Part shown: positions 17,598 to 26,020 of the stretch, piece by piece
Position numbering within the stretch: the stretch's first letter is position 1
Layout of the letters: the number at the start of each line of letters is the position of its first letter
Assembly: GCA_035650355.1 (NCBI GenBank)
Contig: DASRHT010000119.1
Span: forward strand, 39,669 to 103,668
Length of the DNA: 64,000 bases
Direction of reading: 5' to 3'
DNA from: DASRHT01 sp035650355
Lineage (GTDB): Bacteria; Chloroflexota; Ktedonobacteria; Ktedonobacterales; Ktedonobacteraceae
Program-made: the position numbers and the translations under genes
The notes under the pieces: generated by a model
Databases searched by the model: none
What the model was told of the DNA's origin: nothing
What the model saw: the letters and a program-made list of their open reading frames with translations, nothing else

Positions 17598-18557
17598 ATG
17601 CCAATAGCTATCGTCGTACATGGTGGAGCTGGCGATATTGCGCCTGAACGGAGAGAACTGGCGGTGGCGGGCTGCAAAGAAGCAGCGCGGGTGGGGTGGC
17701 GTATTTTGCAAGCGGGGGGAACTGCGCTTGATGCAGTGGAGGCAGCAGTGCGGTTGCTTGAAGATAATCCCAACTATAACGCCGGTACCGGCTCCTGTCT
17801 CACGCGGGATGGCAATATAGAGATGGACGCGGGGATGATGGAGGGACATACTCTTCGTGTTGGCGCAGTAGCAGGCGTTGAACTGATAAAAAATCCAATT
17901 ATCCTGGCGCGCAAAGTGCTGGAAAGCCCTCATGTCCTGTTGATAAGCAAGGGAGCGCAGGAGTTCGCGCTGGAACAGGGCCTCTCACTCTGCAAGTTTG
18001 AAGACCTTTTAACCGAGCGACAATATAATAATTGGAAAAAACTGCATGGCATCGAGGATGACGAACCGCGCTACCTGAGACGTGAAATGGGTTCGCGAAC
18101 GCTGGAGAGCGCGGATGATGAGCCTGGTTCTATTGCAGGCGAGACAGAAAAGAAGCATGGCACCGTTGGCGCAGTCGCCATTGATATGAGCGATAATCTG
18201 GCGGCTGCCACCTCAACTGGCGGCTTTCTCAACAAATATCCGGGGCGGGTTGGCGATTCCCCACTGATAGGCTGCGGCTTCTACGCCGACGAAAACGCCG
18301 CCGTTTCCTGCACCGGCTACGGCGAGGATTTCATGCGCCTGCTCATTGCCAGGCGTGCGGCAGAGTTTGTGGCCGGTGGGTCCAACGCAAAAGAGGCCGC
18401 ACAGGCCGCCATTGCTATTTTAAGCGCGAAGGCTACCGGTACAGGCGGCCTGATCACAGTGGATCGCATTGGCAACGTCGGCTTTGCCTGGAATAGCAAA
18501 AATATGGCGCGCGCCTACTTCTGCGCAGAGATGCAGGAGCCTGAAGCGGGCATATAA
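17598..18557 (+). CDS. Isoaspartyl peptidase / plant-type L-asparaginase (Ntn hydrolase)
   Basis: The 319-residue product belongs to the N-terminal nucleophile hydrolases. They are made as an inactive chain and cut before a Thr that becomes the nucleophile. The N-terminus IAIVVHGGAGDI and the GTGSCLTRDGNIEMDA region match the alpha subunit. The autoprocessing site is GTVGAVAIDMSDNLAAATSTGG (about residue 194), with Thr as nucleophile and the downstream STGG loop. It hydrolyses isoaspartyl dipeptides and, less well, asparagine, so it helps clear damaged peptides in the cytoplasm. CAGGAG precedes the ATG. Monocistronic. Confidence 0.92.
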   Translation: MPIAIVVHGGAGDIAPERRELAVAGCKEAARVGWRILQAGGTALDAVEAAVRLLEDNPNYNAGTGSCLTRDGNIEMDAGMMEGHTLRVGAVAGVELIKNPIILARKVLESPHVLLISKGAQEFALEQGLSLCKFEDLLTERQYNNWKKLHGIEDDEPRYLRREMGSRTLESADDEPGSIAGETEKKHGTVGAVAIDMSDNLAAATSTGGFLNKYPGRVGDSPLIGCGFYADENAAVSCTGYGEDFMRLLIARRAAEFVAGGSNAKEAAQAAIAILSAKATGTGGLITVDRIGNVGFAWNSKNMARAYFCAEMQEPEAGI

Positions 18558-18581
18558 ACGCTGGTAACAGGCGAGTCTCTA

Positions 18582-19781
18582 TTAAGGGAAGACCGCGTGG
18601 GCCAGGAAGTAGCCGATAATAAAGAAGAGGATGAAAAGCACCAGGCCAATCCCTAGCAGAGCAGGCATATTAATGCGACGAGGTCGCTCCTCTCGTACCG
18701 GATAAGCTGCCTGGCGTGCTGCGGCTAGCTTCATCGAAACATCCGGTATGGTCTGACCGGCAACAGGCGCTTCCGTCGCAGCTAGGCGAGCATTCGTATC
18801 TGGACGGTAGCCGGCATAGCCTGCGCCTACCTTTCCTGGCTCGGATACCGGCCCGGGAACGCCGAATATCCCTGTGGTGTTCGGAGCGGCGGGCGAGAAC
18901 TGATGGATACCCATAAATTCTTCAGCCCGGCGGGAGCTTGCCGGGATAGTTAGCGGAGGCGGAGGCGGCTCAAGCGTCTCTGCCAGCGCCTTCAACTCTT
19001 TGTAGAGCACATCGGGCGATGCAATATATTGCGCGTGCTGTCTGATGATGGAACGTGCGACAAGCTCGCATAATTCCGGGGGAACATTGCGCATAAAGCG
19101 CAATCGCCCATCAGCAGGGGGGTCAACGGTAGCCACTCCCGGCGGCCTGCCAGCGAGCAGTTGATAGAGCAGCAAACCTACTGCCCGCGTATCGTCCGCG
19201 CGCCTTTCCTCGGTCATCAGACCTTCAGGCAACTCCCGATTGGCGAGAATGGCGCCATCACTGCCCCGGCCTATGACGCTCCAGGCCGTAAAATACTGGA
19301 TATCGCTGGGGAGCGCGAAATTATTTACGCGGACCGAGCCATAGCGATCTCGCAAAATAGCAGCAGGTGTTAGATCGCCGTGGCTTACCTTGCGCGATGG
19401 CGCACCAGCATAGAGCAGCGCCAGACAAATCTGAGCGCCCAGTTCCGCCACCTGGTAAGCGGCCAGCGAGGTTTGCAGCAGCGAGCTAAAATCACTGCCC
19501 TCGACGAATTCCTGCACCAGATACAGGAGTTCATTCTCAGCGAGAACGTCGTAGATACCAACAATGTTCGGGTGAGAAAACTGGGAGGTAGCTTTGATCG
19601 CGGCTTGATAGGCAGGAATGTACTCAGGAGGGACCACTTTGACTGCAACAGCGCGTTGCAATACATGATCGAACCCTTGATAGACGGCGCAAACCTGGCC
19701 CTGTTTCACAAATTGTTGTAGCAGGTAACGCCTCTGAATAATGCGGCCTGTTTCCACTCTATGCCTCTCAAGATTACGCAT
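18582..19781 (-). CDS. Membrane-anchored protein kinase homologue lacking catalytic motifs (pseudokinase)
   Basis: The 399-residue protein has a Ser/Thr kinase-like domain (about 12-270), a Pro/Ala-rich linker and one C-terminal membrane helix (LLGIGLVLFILFFIIGYFLA). The ATP-binding Lys is kept (AVAVKVV), but other signatures are degraded. The Gly-rich loop reads VKQGQVCAVYQG, the catalytic HRDLKPxN is HGDLTPAAI, and DFG is replaced by VNNFAL. Catalysis is therefore unlikely; it probably acts as a regulatory or scaffold protein at the membrane. Its ATG overlaps the last base of the ROK gene stop (TAATG), so the two are translationally coupled. Confidence 0.85.
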   Translation of the reverse strand: MRNLERHRVETGRIIQRRYLLQQFVKQGQVCAVYQGFDHVLQRAVAVKVVPPEYIPAYQAAIKATSQFSHPNIVGIYDVLAENELLYLVQEFVEGSDFSSLLQTSLAAYQVAELGAQICLALLYAGAPSRKVSHGDLTPAAILRDRYGSVRVNNFALPSDIQYFTAWSVIGRGSDGAILANRELPEGLMTEERRADDTRAVGLLLYQLLAGRPPGVATVDPPADGRLRFMRNVPPELCELVARSIIRQHAQYIASPDVLYKELKALAETLEPPPPPLTIPASSRRAEEFMGIHQFSPAAPNTTGIFGVPGPVSEPGKVGAGYAGYRPDTNARLAATEAPVAGQTIPDVSMKLAAARQAAYPVREERPRRINMPALLGIGLVLFILFFIIGYFLAHAVFP

Positions 19782-20863
19782 TATAAGTCCTGTAAGGCCA
19801 GCGTGATTGCACCCACGAGATTGGCCTCGACTCCAAGATTGCCCTGGACAATACGCAAGGATTGACGTGCCACGGGAAGCGACATCTGCTGGATGCGCGT
19901 TTGCAATGGCTCAATCAGCGGCCTCCCCACCAGCGCAACCGGCCCACCCAGAATAATCATGCCCGGATTGACTATATGGACAACGTTCGCCAGAGCGATC
20001 CCCAGATAGTTCTGCACTTCCTCAACAATATATAATGCGATTTTATCACCTTCGCTGGCTAATTGGAATACTTCGTCCACTGTAATTCGCTCCGCTCTGC
20101 CTCCCGTGAGGCGGCTGATAGCCGCTTCAGTTTCGGGATATTCTATCGAGAGGCCGATCATAGAGCGCACAATGGCCTGTGCCGATGCGATGGCTTCGAG
20201 ATGTCCAGAACCGCCACAGGAGCAGCGAGGTCCATCTTCTTTCACCTGCATATGCCCAATCTCGCCCGCGGTACCCGTGACCCCGTGATGAATGCTGCCG
20301 TTGACAAGCAAAGCCCCGCCGATATTTCGCCCCAGGCTAACATAAAGTGCCACTCGTTCCCCAGTTCCCGCTCCCCGATGGACTTCCGCCAGCCCCGCCG
20401 CGTTGGCGCTGTTGTCAATAATGCAGGGCACATCAAGATGCTCTGCGAAATAGTCCTGGAGAGGGAAATTATCCCATCCATATGATTGGGGAAGCGTGCG
20501 CACAACTCCCTGGGCGGCATCAACCAGTCCGCTAACCGCAACGCCAACGCGCAGAACGCGCCCATCGCTAAGTCGTTCAGGGCGGGTTGCGTCTGTAAGC
20601 AGGGTTCCCACGAGGTCTAACACGGTCCGGGTATCGGGTACATACTCCAGAGGACGGTGAGCGCGATACAAAATATTCCCATCCAGGTCTGCTAACGCGA
20701 CTGCTTGCTGGGAACCGCTGCCGTTGATTTCAATGCCAATTACATATCCTTGCATTGCCAACAATTTCCCGGTTGTTCTCTGCGTACCGGGTATTGCTGA
20801 TGACCCCGCTTGTCCCGGGGCCGAAGTGCCTGCGAATACGCCTGAAACATGTTGCATCGTCAC
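19781..20863 (-). CDS. ROK family protein (sugar kinase type)
   Basis: A 360-residue ROK protein without the N-terminal helix-turn-helix of ROK repressors, hence more likely a sugar kinase. The phosphate-binding start is VIGIEINGSGSQQAVALADLDG, the catalytic region DNSANAAGLAE, and the ROK signature GTAGEIGHMQV is followed by CSCGGSGHLEAIAS. The zinc motif CxCGxxGCxE has His in place of its third Cys. The start is a GTG at 20863 with AGGAGG upstream. A shorter start at 20755 (MQGYVIGIE) would remove a 36-residue tail and cannot be excluded. Upstream gene of the pair with the pseudokinase. Confidence 0.85.
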   Translation of the reverse strand: MTMQHVSGVFAGTSAPGQAGSSAIPGTQRTTGKLLAMQGYVIGIEINGSGSQQAVALADLDGNILYRAHRPLEYVPDTRTVLDLVGTLLTDATRPERLSDGRVLRVGVAVSGLVDAAQGVVRTLPQSYGWDNFPLQDYFAEHLDVPCIIDNSANAAGLAEVHRGAGTGERVALYVSLGRNIGGALLVNGSIHHGVTGTAGEIGHMQVKEDGPRCSCGGSGHLEAIASAQAIVRSMIGLSIEYPETEAAISRLTGGRAERITVDEVFQLASEGDKIALYIVEEVQNYLGIALANVVHIVNPGMIILGGPVALVGRPLIEPLQTRIQQMSLPVARQSLRIVQGNLGVEANLVGAITLALQDL

Positions 20864-21011
20864 AGCTAAGCCTCGCCTCCTGATGTTTGCCTGTCTCTCT
20901 GCTAGAACCGGAATTCATTCCCACCACCAAATGGGGATAGAGCCATACTGAGACAATGCGTGTAGTATATCATACGCAAGGGAAGACGCATAGTATGCTT
21001 TTTAGGGCTTG

Positions 21012-21175
21012 CAGGGGTTCTCAAAAGTCGTTGCACGCTTTGACTCCTCGCGCCGAAGGCGTTCACAGGGAGAGGAAGGTGCTGGCGGTGGGCGCAGCCC
21101 ACCGCCAGCACCTTCCTCTCGAACGGCTCGCTTGCGAGCCGTTCTGTCTGAAAAAACCACGTTTGAGAAACCCTG
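21012..21175. repeat. MITE-like element, family B copy 2
   Basis: It begins CAGGGGTTCTCAAAAGTCG and ends CACGTTTGAGAAACCCTG, the same termini as at 8767-8872. It adds an interior palindrome around GGTGCTGGCGGTGGGC, shared with the copy at 38769. No flanking target duplication is visible, so it may be older. Confidence 0.75.
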
Positions 21176-21190
21176 TTCTGGTTAATCATA

Positions 21191-21219
21191 TTGCATCGCC
21201 TTTATTTCGTTGATACAAT
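21191..21219 (+). promoter_or_regulatory. Promoter of the PH-like membrane protein gene
   Basis: TTGCAT (21191-21196) and TACAAT (21214-21219) are 17 bp apart, 42 bp before the ATG. Confidence 0.55.
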
Positions 21220-21260
21220 ACGTTACGGAGTTAATAACCTGATTTCCTGGGGAGCTTCTC

Positions 21261-21758
21261 ATGGCATCATCTTCTATCACGCAAAAACAGGATTTTATCG
21301 GACCAGGGCTGAGTCCCTTCAAACGCAATGTCACGATTCTGGGTGTCCTGGGGGTAACGGCCCTTGTCTTCTGGATCGCTATTTATCAGGGGGCATCGAC
21401 CATTGGCAGCACGATTGTGGCGGTGCTATTTATTTTTGGCTTCGTGATGTATCTGCGCATTATCGCCCCCGTCCCCTTTACTATCGCTCTAGAGCCAGAA
21501 GCCCTCGTCAAGCGCAGCCGCAATGGCGAGACGATTACGATTCCCTGGGAAGATTTGACCCAGGTCAAGGAAGAATTTTTCCCCAACGGCAAGCGTATCA
21601 GCATTACCGCGTACCGCAAAGTTAGCGAGGCTGGACAGAAGCCCAAAGCCTGGGCGGTCTACCGCGACGAAGTAACCGACCTGGATGGCCTGGCGGAGGC
21701 CCTCAAGCAGGTCATTCCCGAAACCTGCACCTGGAAGAGCGAAACGGTTCACGAATAG
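21261..21758 (+). CDS. Small membrane protein with PH-like C-terminal domain
   Basis: 165 residues. After a polar N-terminus there are two closely spaced membrane helices (VTILGVLGVTALVFWIAIY and IVAVLFIFGFVMYLRII). A soluble beta-rich domain follows (VPFTIALEPEALVKRSRNGETITIPWEDLTQVKEEF). The pattern LEPEAL..R...G...IPW.D is typical of bacterial PH-like membrane proteins. No enzyme function is expected. GGGGAG precedes the ATG. The stop codon lies in a small inverted repeat (21755-21763 with 21777-21785) that may end transcription. Confidence 0.7.
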   Translation: MASSSITQKQDFIGPGLSPFKRNVTILGVLGVTALVFWIAIYQGASTIGSTIVAVLFIFGFVMYLRIIAPVPFTIALEPEALVKRSRNGETITIPWEDLTQVKEEFFPNGKRISITAYRKVSEAGQKPKAWAVYRDEVTDLDGLAEALKQVIPETCTWKSETVHE

Positions 21759-21797
21759 CCTATCTGAGCAGGACCAATAGGCTATAAACCACCTTTG

Positions 21798-22928
21798 TTA
21801 GGTGTACGCGCTGGCTTCGGTGGCTTTAAACGTTGCATAGACCATTTTGCCTTCCTGTAAATCCAGTCGGCTGGCCGATGCCCCGGTAATCTCGGCGGTG
21901 ATAGGTGGAGCAGCATCGTTGAGCATGATGCTGACGCGCACACTGCTATCGCCGTTGGCCGCCGTTCTTGAGGGCAGTATATGTATGATCTCGCCATAAA
22001 AGGCGTTGCGCGCCGAGCTTTCCGGTGGCGCGAGATAAAGCGTGATACTACGGGGGTCCACAACAACAAAGGCTTCGTCGCCAGGAGAGGGCGTCCCGTT
22101 AGACTGACCGCGTTCCCTGAGAACAGCAACAACCTCAACGGGCTGCTTGCCATCGTTGAGCTGCACAATGCACAGGGCATTAGCCTCGTAGCGGGTGATA
22201 TGACCGCGGAAAAAGTTCACGCCTACCAGTTCCGCGATATAGGATGAGCGCGGATATTCTCGCAGGGCATACTGATCCCCCTGTTGAATGACACGCCCAT
22301 GATCAAGTACCAGGATGCGTTCGCCAAAGAGCAGAGCTTCCAGATAATGATGCGTTACCAGCACCGTTGTAATGCCGGTTTCAGTCAGCAAGCGTCGCAG
22401 TTCTTGCCGCACCTCGCGCCGCGTCTGCACATCCAGCGCCGCCAGGGGTTCATCGAGTAGCAACAGCTCCGGTTGTAAGACAAGAGCGCGGGCGATGGCT
22501 ACTCGCTGCTGCTGCCCTCCTGAAAGCTGCGCCGGGCGACGTTGGGCCAGATCGGCCATGTGGACCTGCTCCAACGCCTCCATCACGCGCTGCTGGACAA
22601 TATGGCGTGCGACACGTTGAGCGCGTAGACCAAAGGCTACATTTTCGAACACGGTGAGATGGGGAAAAAGCACGTAATCCTGGAACACATAGCCGAACGG
22701 TCGCTGCTGTGGCGTGATCGCCGTCCGTTGCTCGCTATCAAAATAGACGACGCCATCAAGCGAAATATGGCCTTTTTCAGGATAGAGCAGGCCAGCCAGC
22801 AGACGCAGGACGGTGCTTTTCCCCGCCCCGCTCTCTCCCAGCAATACCAGTGTCTTCCCCTGCTCAACCTGGAAATCCACTGCCAGGTGGAAGGTATCAA
22901 GATGAGTGTCCAGCGCAACGTTAAGCAT
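21798..22928 (-). CDS. ABC transporter ATPase, ModC type, without its permease
   Basis: The 376-residue product has an ATPase domain with Walker A GESGAGKST, the Q-loop region QQRPFGYVFQDYVLFPHL, signature LSGGQQQRVAIARAL, Walker B LLLLDEPLAALD and the H-loop VTHHYLEA. The C-terminal part (about 240-376) is TOBE-like, as in ModC and CysA importers of oxyanions. ModC energises molybdate import, but neither modA nor modB is adjacent. It either pairs with a permease elsewhere or is an orphan. The molybdopterin gene moaB is 9 kb away. Substrate uncertain. Confidence 0.8.
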   Translation of the reverse strand: MLNVALDTHLDTFHLAVDFQVEQGKTLVLLGESGAGKSTVLRLLAGLLYPEKGHISLDGVVYFDSEQRTAITPQQRPFGYVFQDYVLFPHLTVFENVAFGLRAQRVARHIVQQRVMEALEQVHMADLAQRRPAQLSGGQQQRVAIARALVLQPELLLLDEPLAALDVQTRREVRQELRRLLTETGITTVLVTHHYLEALLFGERILVLDHGRVIQQGDQYALREYPRSSYIAELVGVNFFRGHITRYEANALCIVQLNDGKQPVEVVAVLRERGQSNGTPSPGDEAFVVVDPRSITLYLAPPESSARNAFYGEIIHILPSRTAANGDSSVRVSIMLNDAAPPITAEITGASASRLDLQEGKMVYATFKATEASAYT

Positions 22929-22994
22929 AGCTCTCCAATGATGTTTTTACGCCTCAGTCAGTATATCACACTTACTTTTTACATGTAGCGTTCC

Positions 22995-23033
22995 TTGCCT
23001 TAGAGAGAAAAACATGTTATACTGAGGTAACAT
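22995..23033 (+). promoter_or_regulatory. Promoter and candidate operator of the hxlR gene
   Basis: TTGCCT (22995-23000) and TATACT (23018-23023) are 17 bp apart. The inverted repeat ATGTTA-N8-TAACAT (23014-23033) covers the -10 box, a good place for HxlR autorepression. The binding role is inferred. Confidence 0.6.
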
Positions 23034-23084
23034 CAAGTATTTAGGAGTCGTCCTCTACTCTGGTTTTGCTCGGCTGAACCGGAA

Positions 23085-23483
23085 ATGGCAGGCAATGACA
23101 TGGCAGCGAAGCCGACGGTACCTATTGTGTTACCCGCATCCACAACTCAAATTTGCCCACGCTATGAACATGCTGTTAGCGTTCTCGGGAAACGCTGGAC
23201 GGGGCTGCTGCTCGACGCGCTCATGGATGGGCCAAAACGCTTCTGCGAACTTACAGCCTTAGTAGAAGGGCTCTCAGATCGCGTCTTGAGCGACCGGCTA
23301 CGCGAGCTAGAGACCGAGGACGTTGTAAAGCGTGTCGTTTATCCGCAGATCCCCGTGCGTGTTGAATATCAGTTGACGGAAAAGGGGCGTGCGCTCAAGC
23401 CTGTAATTGATGCAATTCATGTCTGGGCGCAAGAATGGGTAACACCGTCGTCATCTTCTCAAAGAGAAGAAGAGCTGCAATAA
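23085..23483 (+). CDS. HxlR family transcriptional regulator
   Basis: The 132-residue protein is a single winged helix-turn-helix of the HxlR type. The family-defining start is CPRYEHAVSVLGKRWTGLLLDALMDGPKRFCEL, followed by the recognition helix region LSDRVLSDRLRELE and the wing VPVRVEYQLTEKGRAL. The Cys is placed as in redox- or aldehyde-sensing members. Two starts are possible (23085 or 23100); neither has a strong binding site. The HIT hydrolase gene begins 18 bp after its stop, so the two are probably cotranscribed from the promoter at 22995. Confidence 0.88.
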   Translation: MAGNDMAAKPTVPIVLPASTTQICPRYEHAVSVLGKRWTGLLLDALMDGPKRFCELTALVEGLSDRVLSDRLRELETEDVVKRVVYPQIPVRVEYQLTEKGRALKPVIDAIHVWAQEWVTPSSSSQREEELQ

Positions 23484-23501
23484 GACCAATAGAGAGCGTT
23501 T

Positions 23502-24005
23502 ATGGAAAATTTGTGGGCACCCTGGCGTATGGCTTTTATCACACCGAAAACGCCCCCACCGCCGGGGTGTATTTTTTGTACATTACCGGCTGAACATCAC
23601 GACGCGGAGCATCACATTCTCTATCGTGGCGAACACTGCTTCATGATGCTAAACCTTTATCCATACAACAACGGGCATTTAATGATTGCCCCTTACCAAC
23701 ATCTCAGCTCCATTGAGTATCTTGATGGTGCAACCCTGACCGAGATGATGTCTCAGGTGCAACTTGCCCTGAAAGCATTACGAGAGGAGATGGGTCCTGA
23801 GGGATTTAATATGGGTATCAACGAGGGGAAGGTCGCTGGGGCGGGCTTCGCAGAACATGTCCATTACCACATCGTCCCGCGCTGGCAAGGCGATACCAAT
23901 TTTATGCCCATCGTCGCCGATATCAAGGTCATGCCGGAACATCTTGATATCGTCTATGCGAAACTGAAAGCCCGGCTGATCGCGATTCTGGAAAAAGGTG
24001 CTTGA
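23502..24005 (+). CDS. HIT family nucleotide hydrolase/phosphorylase
   Basis: The 167-residue product has the HIT motif HVHYHIVPRW and the N-terminal MENLWAPWRMAFI with a zinc-type pair CIFCTLP. These are typical of the Ap4A phosphorylase/hydrolase-like branch found in Actinobacteria and Chloroflexota. PYNNGHLMIAPYQH is the conserved nucleotide-binding strand. It likely splits dinucleoside polyphosphates in the cytoplasm. It is the second gene of the hxlR pair and ends 4 bp from the convergent response regulator. Confidence 0.88.
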   Translation: MENLWAPWRMAFITPKTPPPPGCIFCTLPAEHHDAEHHILYRGEHCFMMLNLYPYNNGHLMIAPYQHLSSIEYLDGATLTEMMSQVQLALKALREEMGPEGFNMGINEGKVAGAGFAEHVHYHIVPRWQGDTNFMPIVADIKVMPEHLDIVYAKLKARLIAILEKGA

Positions 24006-24009
24006 GGGC

Positions 24010-24744
24010 TTACCAGCGGTACACGTAGCCGACGCCGCGCACCGTCTGGATCAGGCGGGGATTGGCAGGATCTTCTTCTAGCTTTTCGCGCAGCCAGCGG
24101 ACGTGTACATCAACGGTGCGCGTATCTCCTACATAGTCATAGCCCCAGACGTTATGCAGGAGCTGATCACGCGTCAGTACGGTCCCACGATTACGTACGA
24201 GGTATGTGAGCAACTCAAACTGTTTCGGTTGCAGTTCCAGATCCTGCCCCCGGCAATTAACTCGCCGACCAGCCAGGTCGATGCGTAGCGGGCCTGCCAC
24301 CAGTTCCCGGTTGGGCGGGCGCACCTCTTGAGCAGTATCGGCAGCAGCGGCTTCTTCCTGGGGGGAGGGATAGTCGGCGCGGCGTAATAAAGCTCGTACG
24401 CGCGCGAGCAGTTCGCGACGGCCAAAGGGTTTGGTCACATAATCATCGGCCCCCACTTCCAGGCCGACGACCTTATCAACCTCATCGCCTTTCGCTGTCA
24501 GCATCACGATTGGCGTGGTGGCGGTACTGCTTTCGCGTCGCAGTTGGCGGCAAACCTCCAGGCCATCCATTTCCGGCAGCATGATATCGAGAATGATCAA
24601 ATCTGGAGCTTCGGTGCGGGCAGCTTCCAGCGCGCTTTTGCCGTCGGCTGCGGTCACAACTCTGTACCCCGCCTGCTCCAGATTGTAGGCAATAGTTTCC
24701 ACCAGAAGGGCCTCGTCGTCCACCACCAGGATTTTACGTGCCAC
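24010..24744 (-). CDS. OmpR/PhoB-type response regulator at the end of the pst operon
   Basis: The 244-residue protein has a receiver domain (KILVVDDEALL with acidic pocket, phospho-Asp in LIILDIMLPEMDG, Lys in VTKPFGRREL). A linker leads to an OmpR-type winged helix (LELQPKQFELLTYLVRNRGTVLTRDQLL ... DTRTVDVHVRWLREKLEEDP). It starts at GTG with GGAG 9 bp upstream, 21 bp after pstB. The position makes it the probable phosphate regulator (PhoP/PhoB/RegX3 role). The histidine kinase and PhoU usually found with it are absent here. Confidence 0.9.
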   Translation of the reverse strand: MARKILVVDDEALLVETIAYNLEQAGYRVVTAADGKSALEAARTEAPDLIILDIMLPEMDGLEVCRQLRRESSTATTPIVMLTAKGDEVDKVVGLEVGADDYVTKPFGRRELLARVRALLRRADYPSPQEEAAAADTAQEVRPPNRELVAGPLRIDLAGRRVNCRGQDLELQPKQFELLTYLVRNRGTVLTRDQLLHNVWGYDYVGDTRTVDVHVRWLREKLEEDPANPRLIQTVRGVGYVYRW

Positions 24745-24765
24745 GGCAATACTCCAAACCCGTTA

Positions 24766-25668
24766 CTAGCCGAAACGTCCACTAATATAATCTTCCGTCT
24801 CTTTTTTCTTTGGCCGCTTAAAAATATCGACTGTAGGAGCCTCCTCAACAATCTTTCCACTGAGGAAAAAGCCAGTAAAGTGTGAGACGCGAGCAGCCTG
24901 CTGCATATTATGCGTCACAATAACAATTGTATAGTCCCGGACAAGCTGGGTAATCAACTCCTCGATCTTCAGGGTCGCAATGGGATCAAGGGCCGAACAT
25001 GGCTCGTCCATTAGCAACACTTCCGGCTGAACCGCCAGCGCCCGCGCGATGCATAGACGCTGCTGTTGCCCGCCGGAGAGCCCCAGCGCTGAGGTTTTTA
25101 AGCGATCTTTGACCTCATCCCAGAGCGCAGCCCCATGCAAGCTCTTCTCCACCGCCTCCTCGACATACTTCTTTGACCGCCCCTGCACACGCAGGCCGTA
25201 GGCGACATTCTCAAAAATCGATTTTGGGAAGGGATTGGGACGCTGGAATACCATGCCGATGCGTTGGCGCAATAGTACCACATCAACGCTTTTCTTATAG
25301 ATATTCTCGCCGTCAAAAATTGCCTCGCCCTCTGTACTCGTCCCGGGTAAAAGATCATTCATGCGGTTGAGCGTACGTAAAAAGGTTGACTTACCACACC
25401 CTGAAGGGCCTATCAGCGCCGTCACCTGGCGTTCGCGAATCGGCAGCGAGACCTCGAACAATGCTTGCTTCTTCCCATAGAAGAAATTAAGCTGTTTTAC
25501 ATCTATTTTAACATCTGCCCGGATATTCACACTCTTCCGCGGATCAAAACTTCCCATATGTGCGGGCTCTATCACGAGGTCTCCCTGTTCATTTCTGTTA
25601 TGTGCATCCTGCACAGGCTCCTGTTGCGCTGATGGTACATGATGCTCCTGTTTAAGACGAGGCTCCAT
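24766..25668 (-). CDS. pstB: Phosphate import ATPase PstB
   Basis: The ATPase subunit of the high-affinity phosphate importer, 300 residues. Walker A is GPSGCGKSTFLRTLNRMND, signature LSGGQQQRLCIARALAV, Walker B VLLMDEPCSALDP. The N-terminal tail of about 45 residues before VKIDVKQLNFFYGKKQAL is longer than usual and hydrophilic. GGAAGGGAG supports the ATG at 25668. It follows pstA after a gap holding a repeat and a small gene. Confidence 0.95.
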   Translation of the reverse strand: MEPRLKQEHHVPSAQQEPVQDAHNRNEQGDLVIEPAHMGSFDPRKSVNIRADVKIDVKQLNFFYGKKQALFEVSLPIRERQVTALIGPSGCGKSTFLRTLNRMNDLLPGTSTEGEAIFDGENIYKKSVDVVLLRQRIGMVFQRPNPFPKSIFENVAYGLRVQGRSKKYVEEAVEKSLHGAALWDEVKDRLKTSALGLSGGQQQRLCIARALAVQPEVLLMDEPCSALDPIATLKIEELITQLVRDYTIVIVTHNMQQAARVSHFTGFFLSGKIVEEAPTVDIFKRPKKKETEDYISGRFG

Positions 25669-25685
25669 TGCGCTCCCTTCCTATT

Positions 25686-25931
25686 TTATACAAGTGGATA
25701 TTCTTTATGCAATGGGATAGACGCATCAACAATGAGGCGATCATCCAGCACGACCAGCCGGATATAGCGTCCTGCCAGCGTCTTACTGATGAAATACGGG
25801 CGGCCTTCGTAAGAGATATGGCCGCTACGCGCTACTTTACGAGAGAAGATGCTGGCCCCTTCAGGGAGCGGTACATTTTCGTTGCTCTGAGCATTAGTTA
25901 CGACGTTCATAAATGCATTTCCTCTTGACAT
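25686..25931 (-). CDS. Small protein resembling a transposase C-terminal barrel
   Basis: An 81-residue product between pstA and pstB. Its C-terminal half, HISYEGRPYFISKTLAG.YIRLVVLDDRLIVDASI, resembles the small beta-barrel found after the catalytic domain of IS481-type transposases and in short stand-alone Chloroflexota proteins. An internal Met at 25910 could be the true start. It is 17 bp upstream of pstB and on the same strand, so it should be cotranscribed. It could be a captured transposase remnant or a small DNA-binding protein; no function is assigned. Confidence 0.5.
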   Translation of the reverse strand: MSRGNAFMNVVTNAQSNENVPLPEGASIFSRKVARSGHISYEGRPYFISKTLAGRYIRLVVLDDRLIVDASIPLHKEYPLV

Positions 25932-26014
25932 CTTCGAGTTTGACGCTATACTCCTCAGGAGAGGCGGCGGAAGTCAGTGACTCGCTCGACCCGCTTGCTT
26001 GAGGGTACTGAAAA
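25925..26014 (+). promoter_or_regulatory. Promoter-leader repeat, family E copy 2 (antisense to pstA)
   Basis: On the plus strand TTGACA (25925-25930) and TATACT (25947-25952) are 16 bp apart. They are followed by CCTCAGGAGAGGCGG ... CTCGACCCGCTTGCTTGAGGGTACTGAAAAT. It is the same module as at 15335-15435, but pointing into the 3' end of pstA, which is read the other way. No plus-strand gene follows. Confidence 0.7.
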
Positions 26015-26020
26015 TATACA

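Noticed and set aside
21755..21785. A terminator after the PH-like membrane protein gene
   Set aside because: The inverted repeat ATAGCCTAT/ATAGGCTAT is real but has no T-run on either strand. It is mentioned in the gene entry only.
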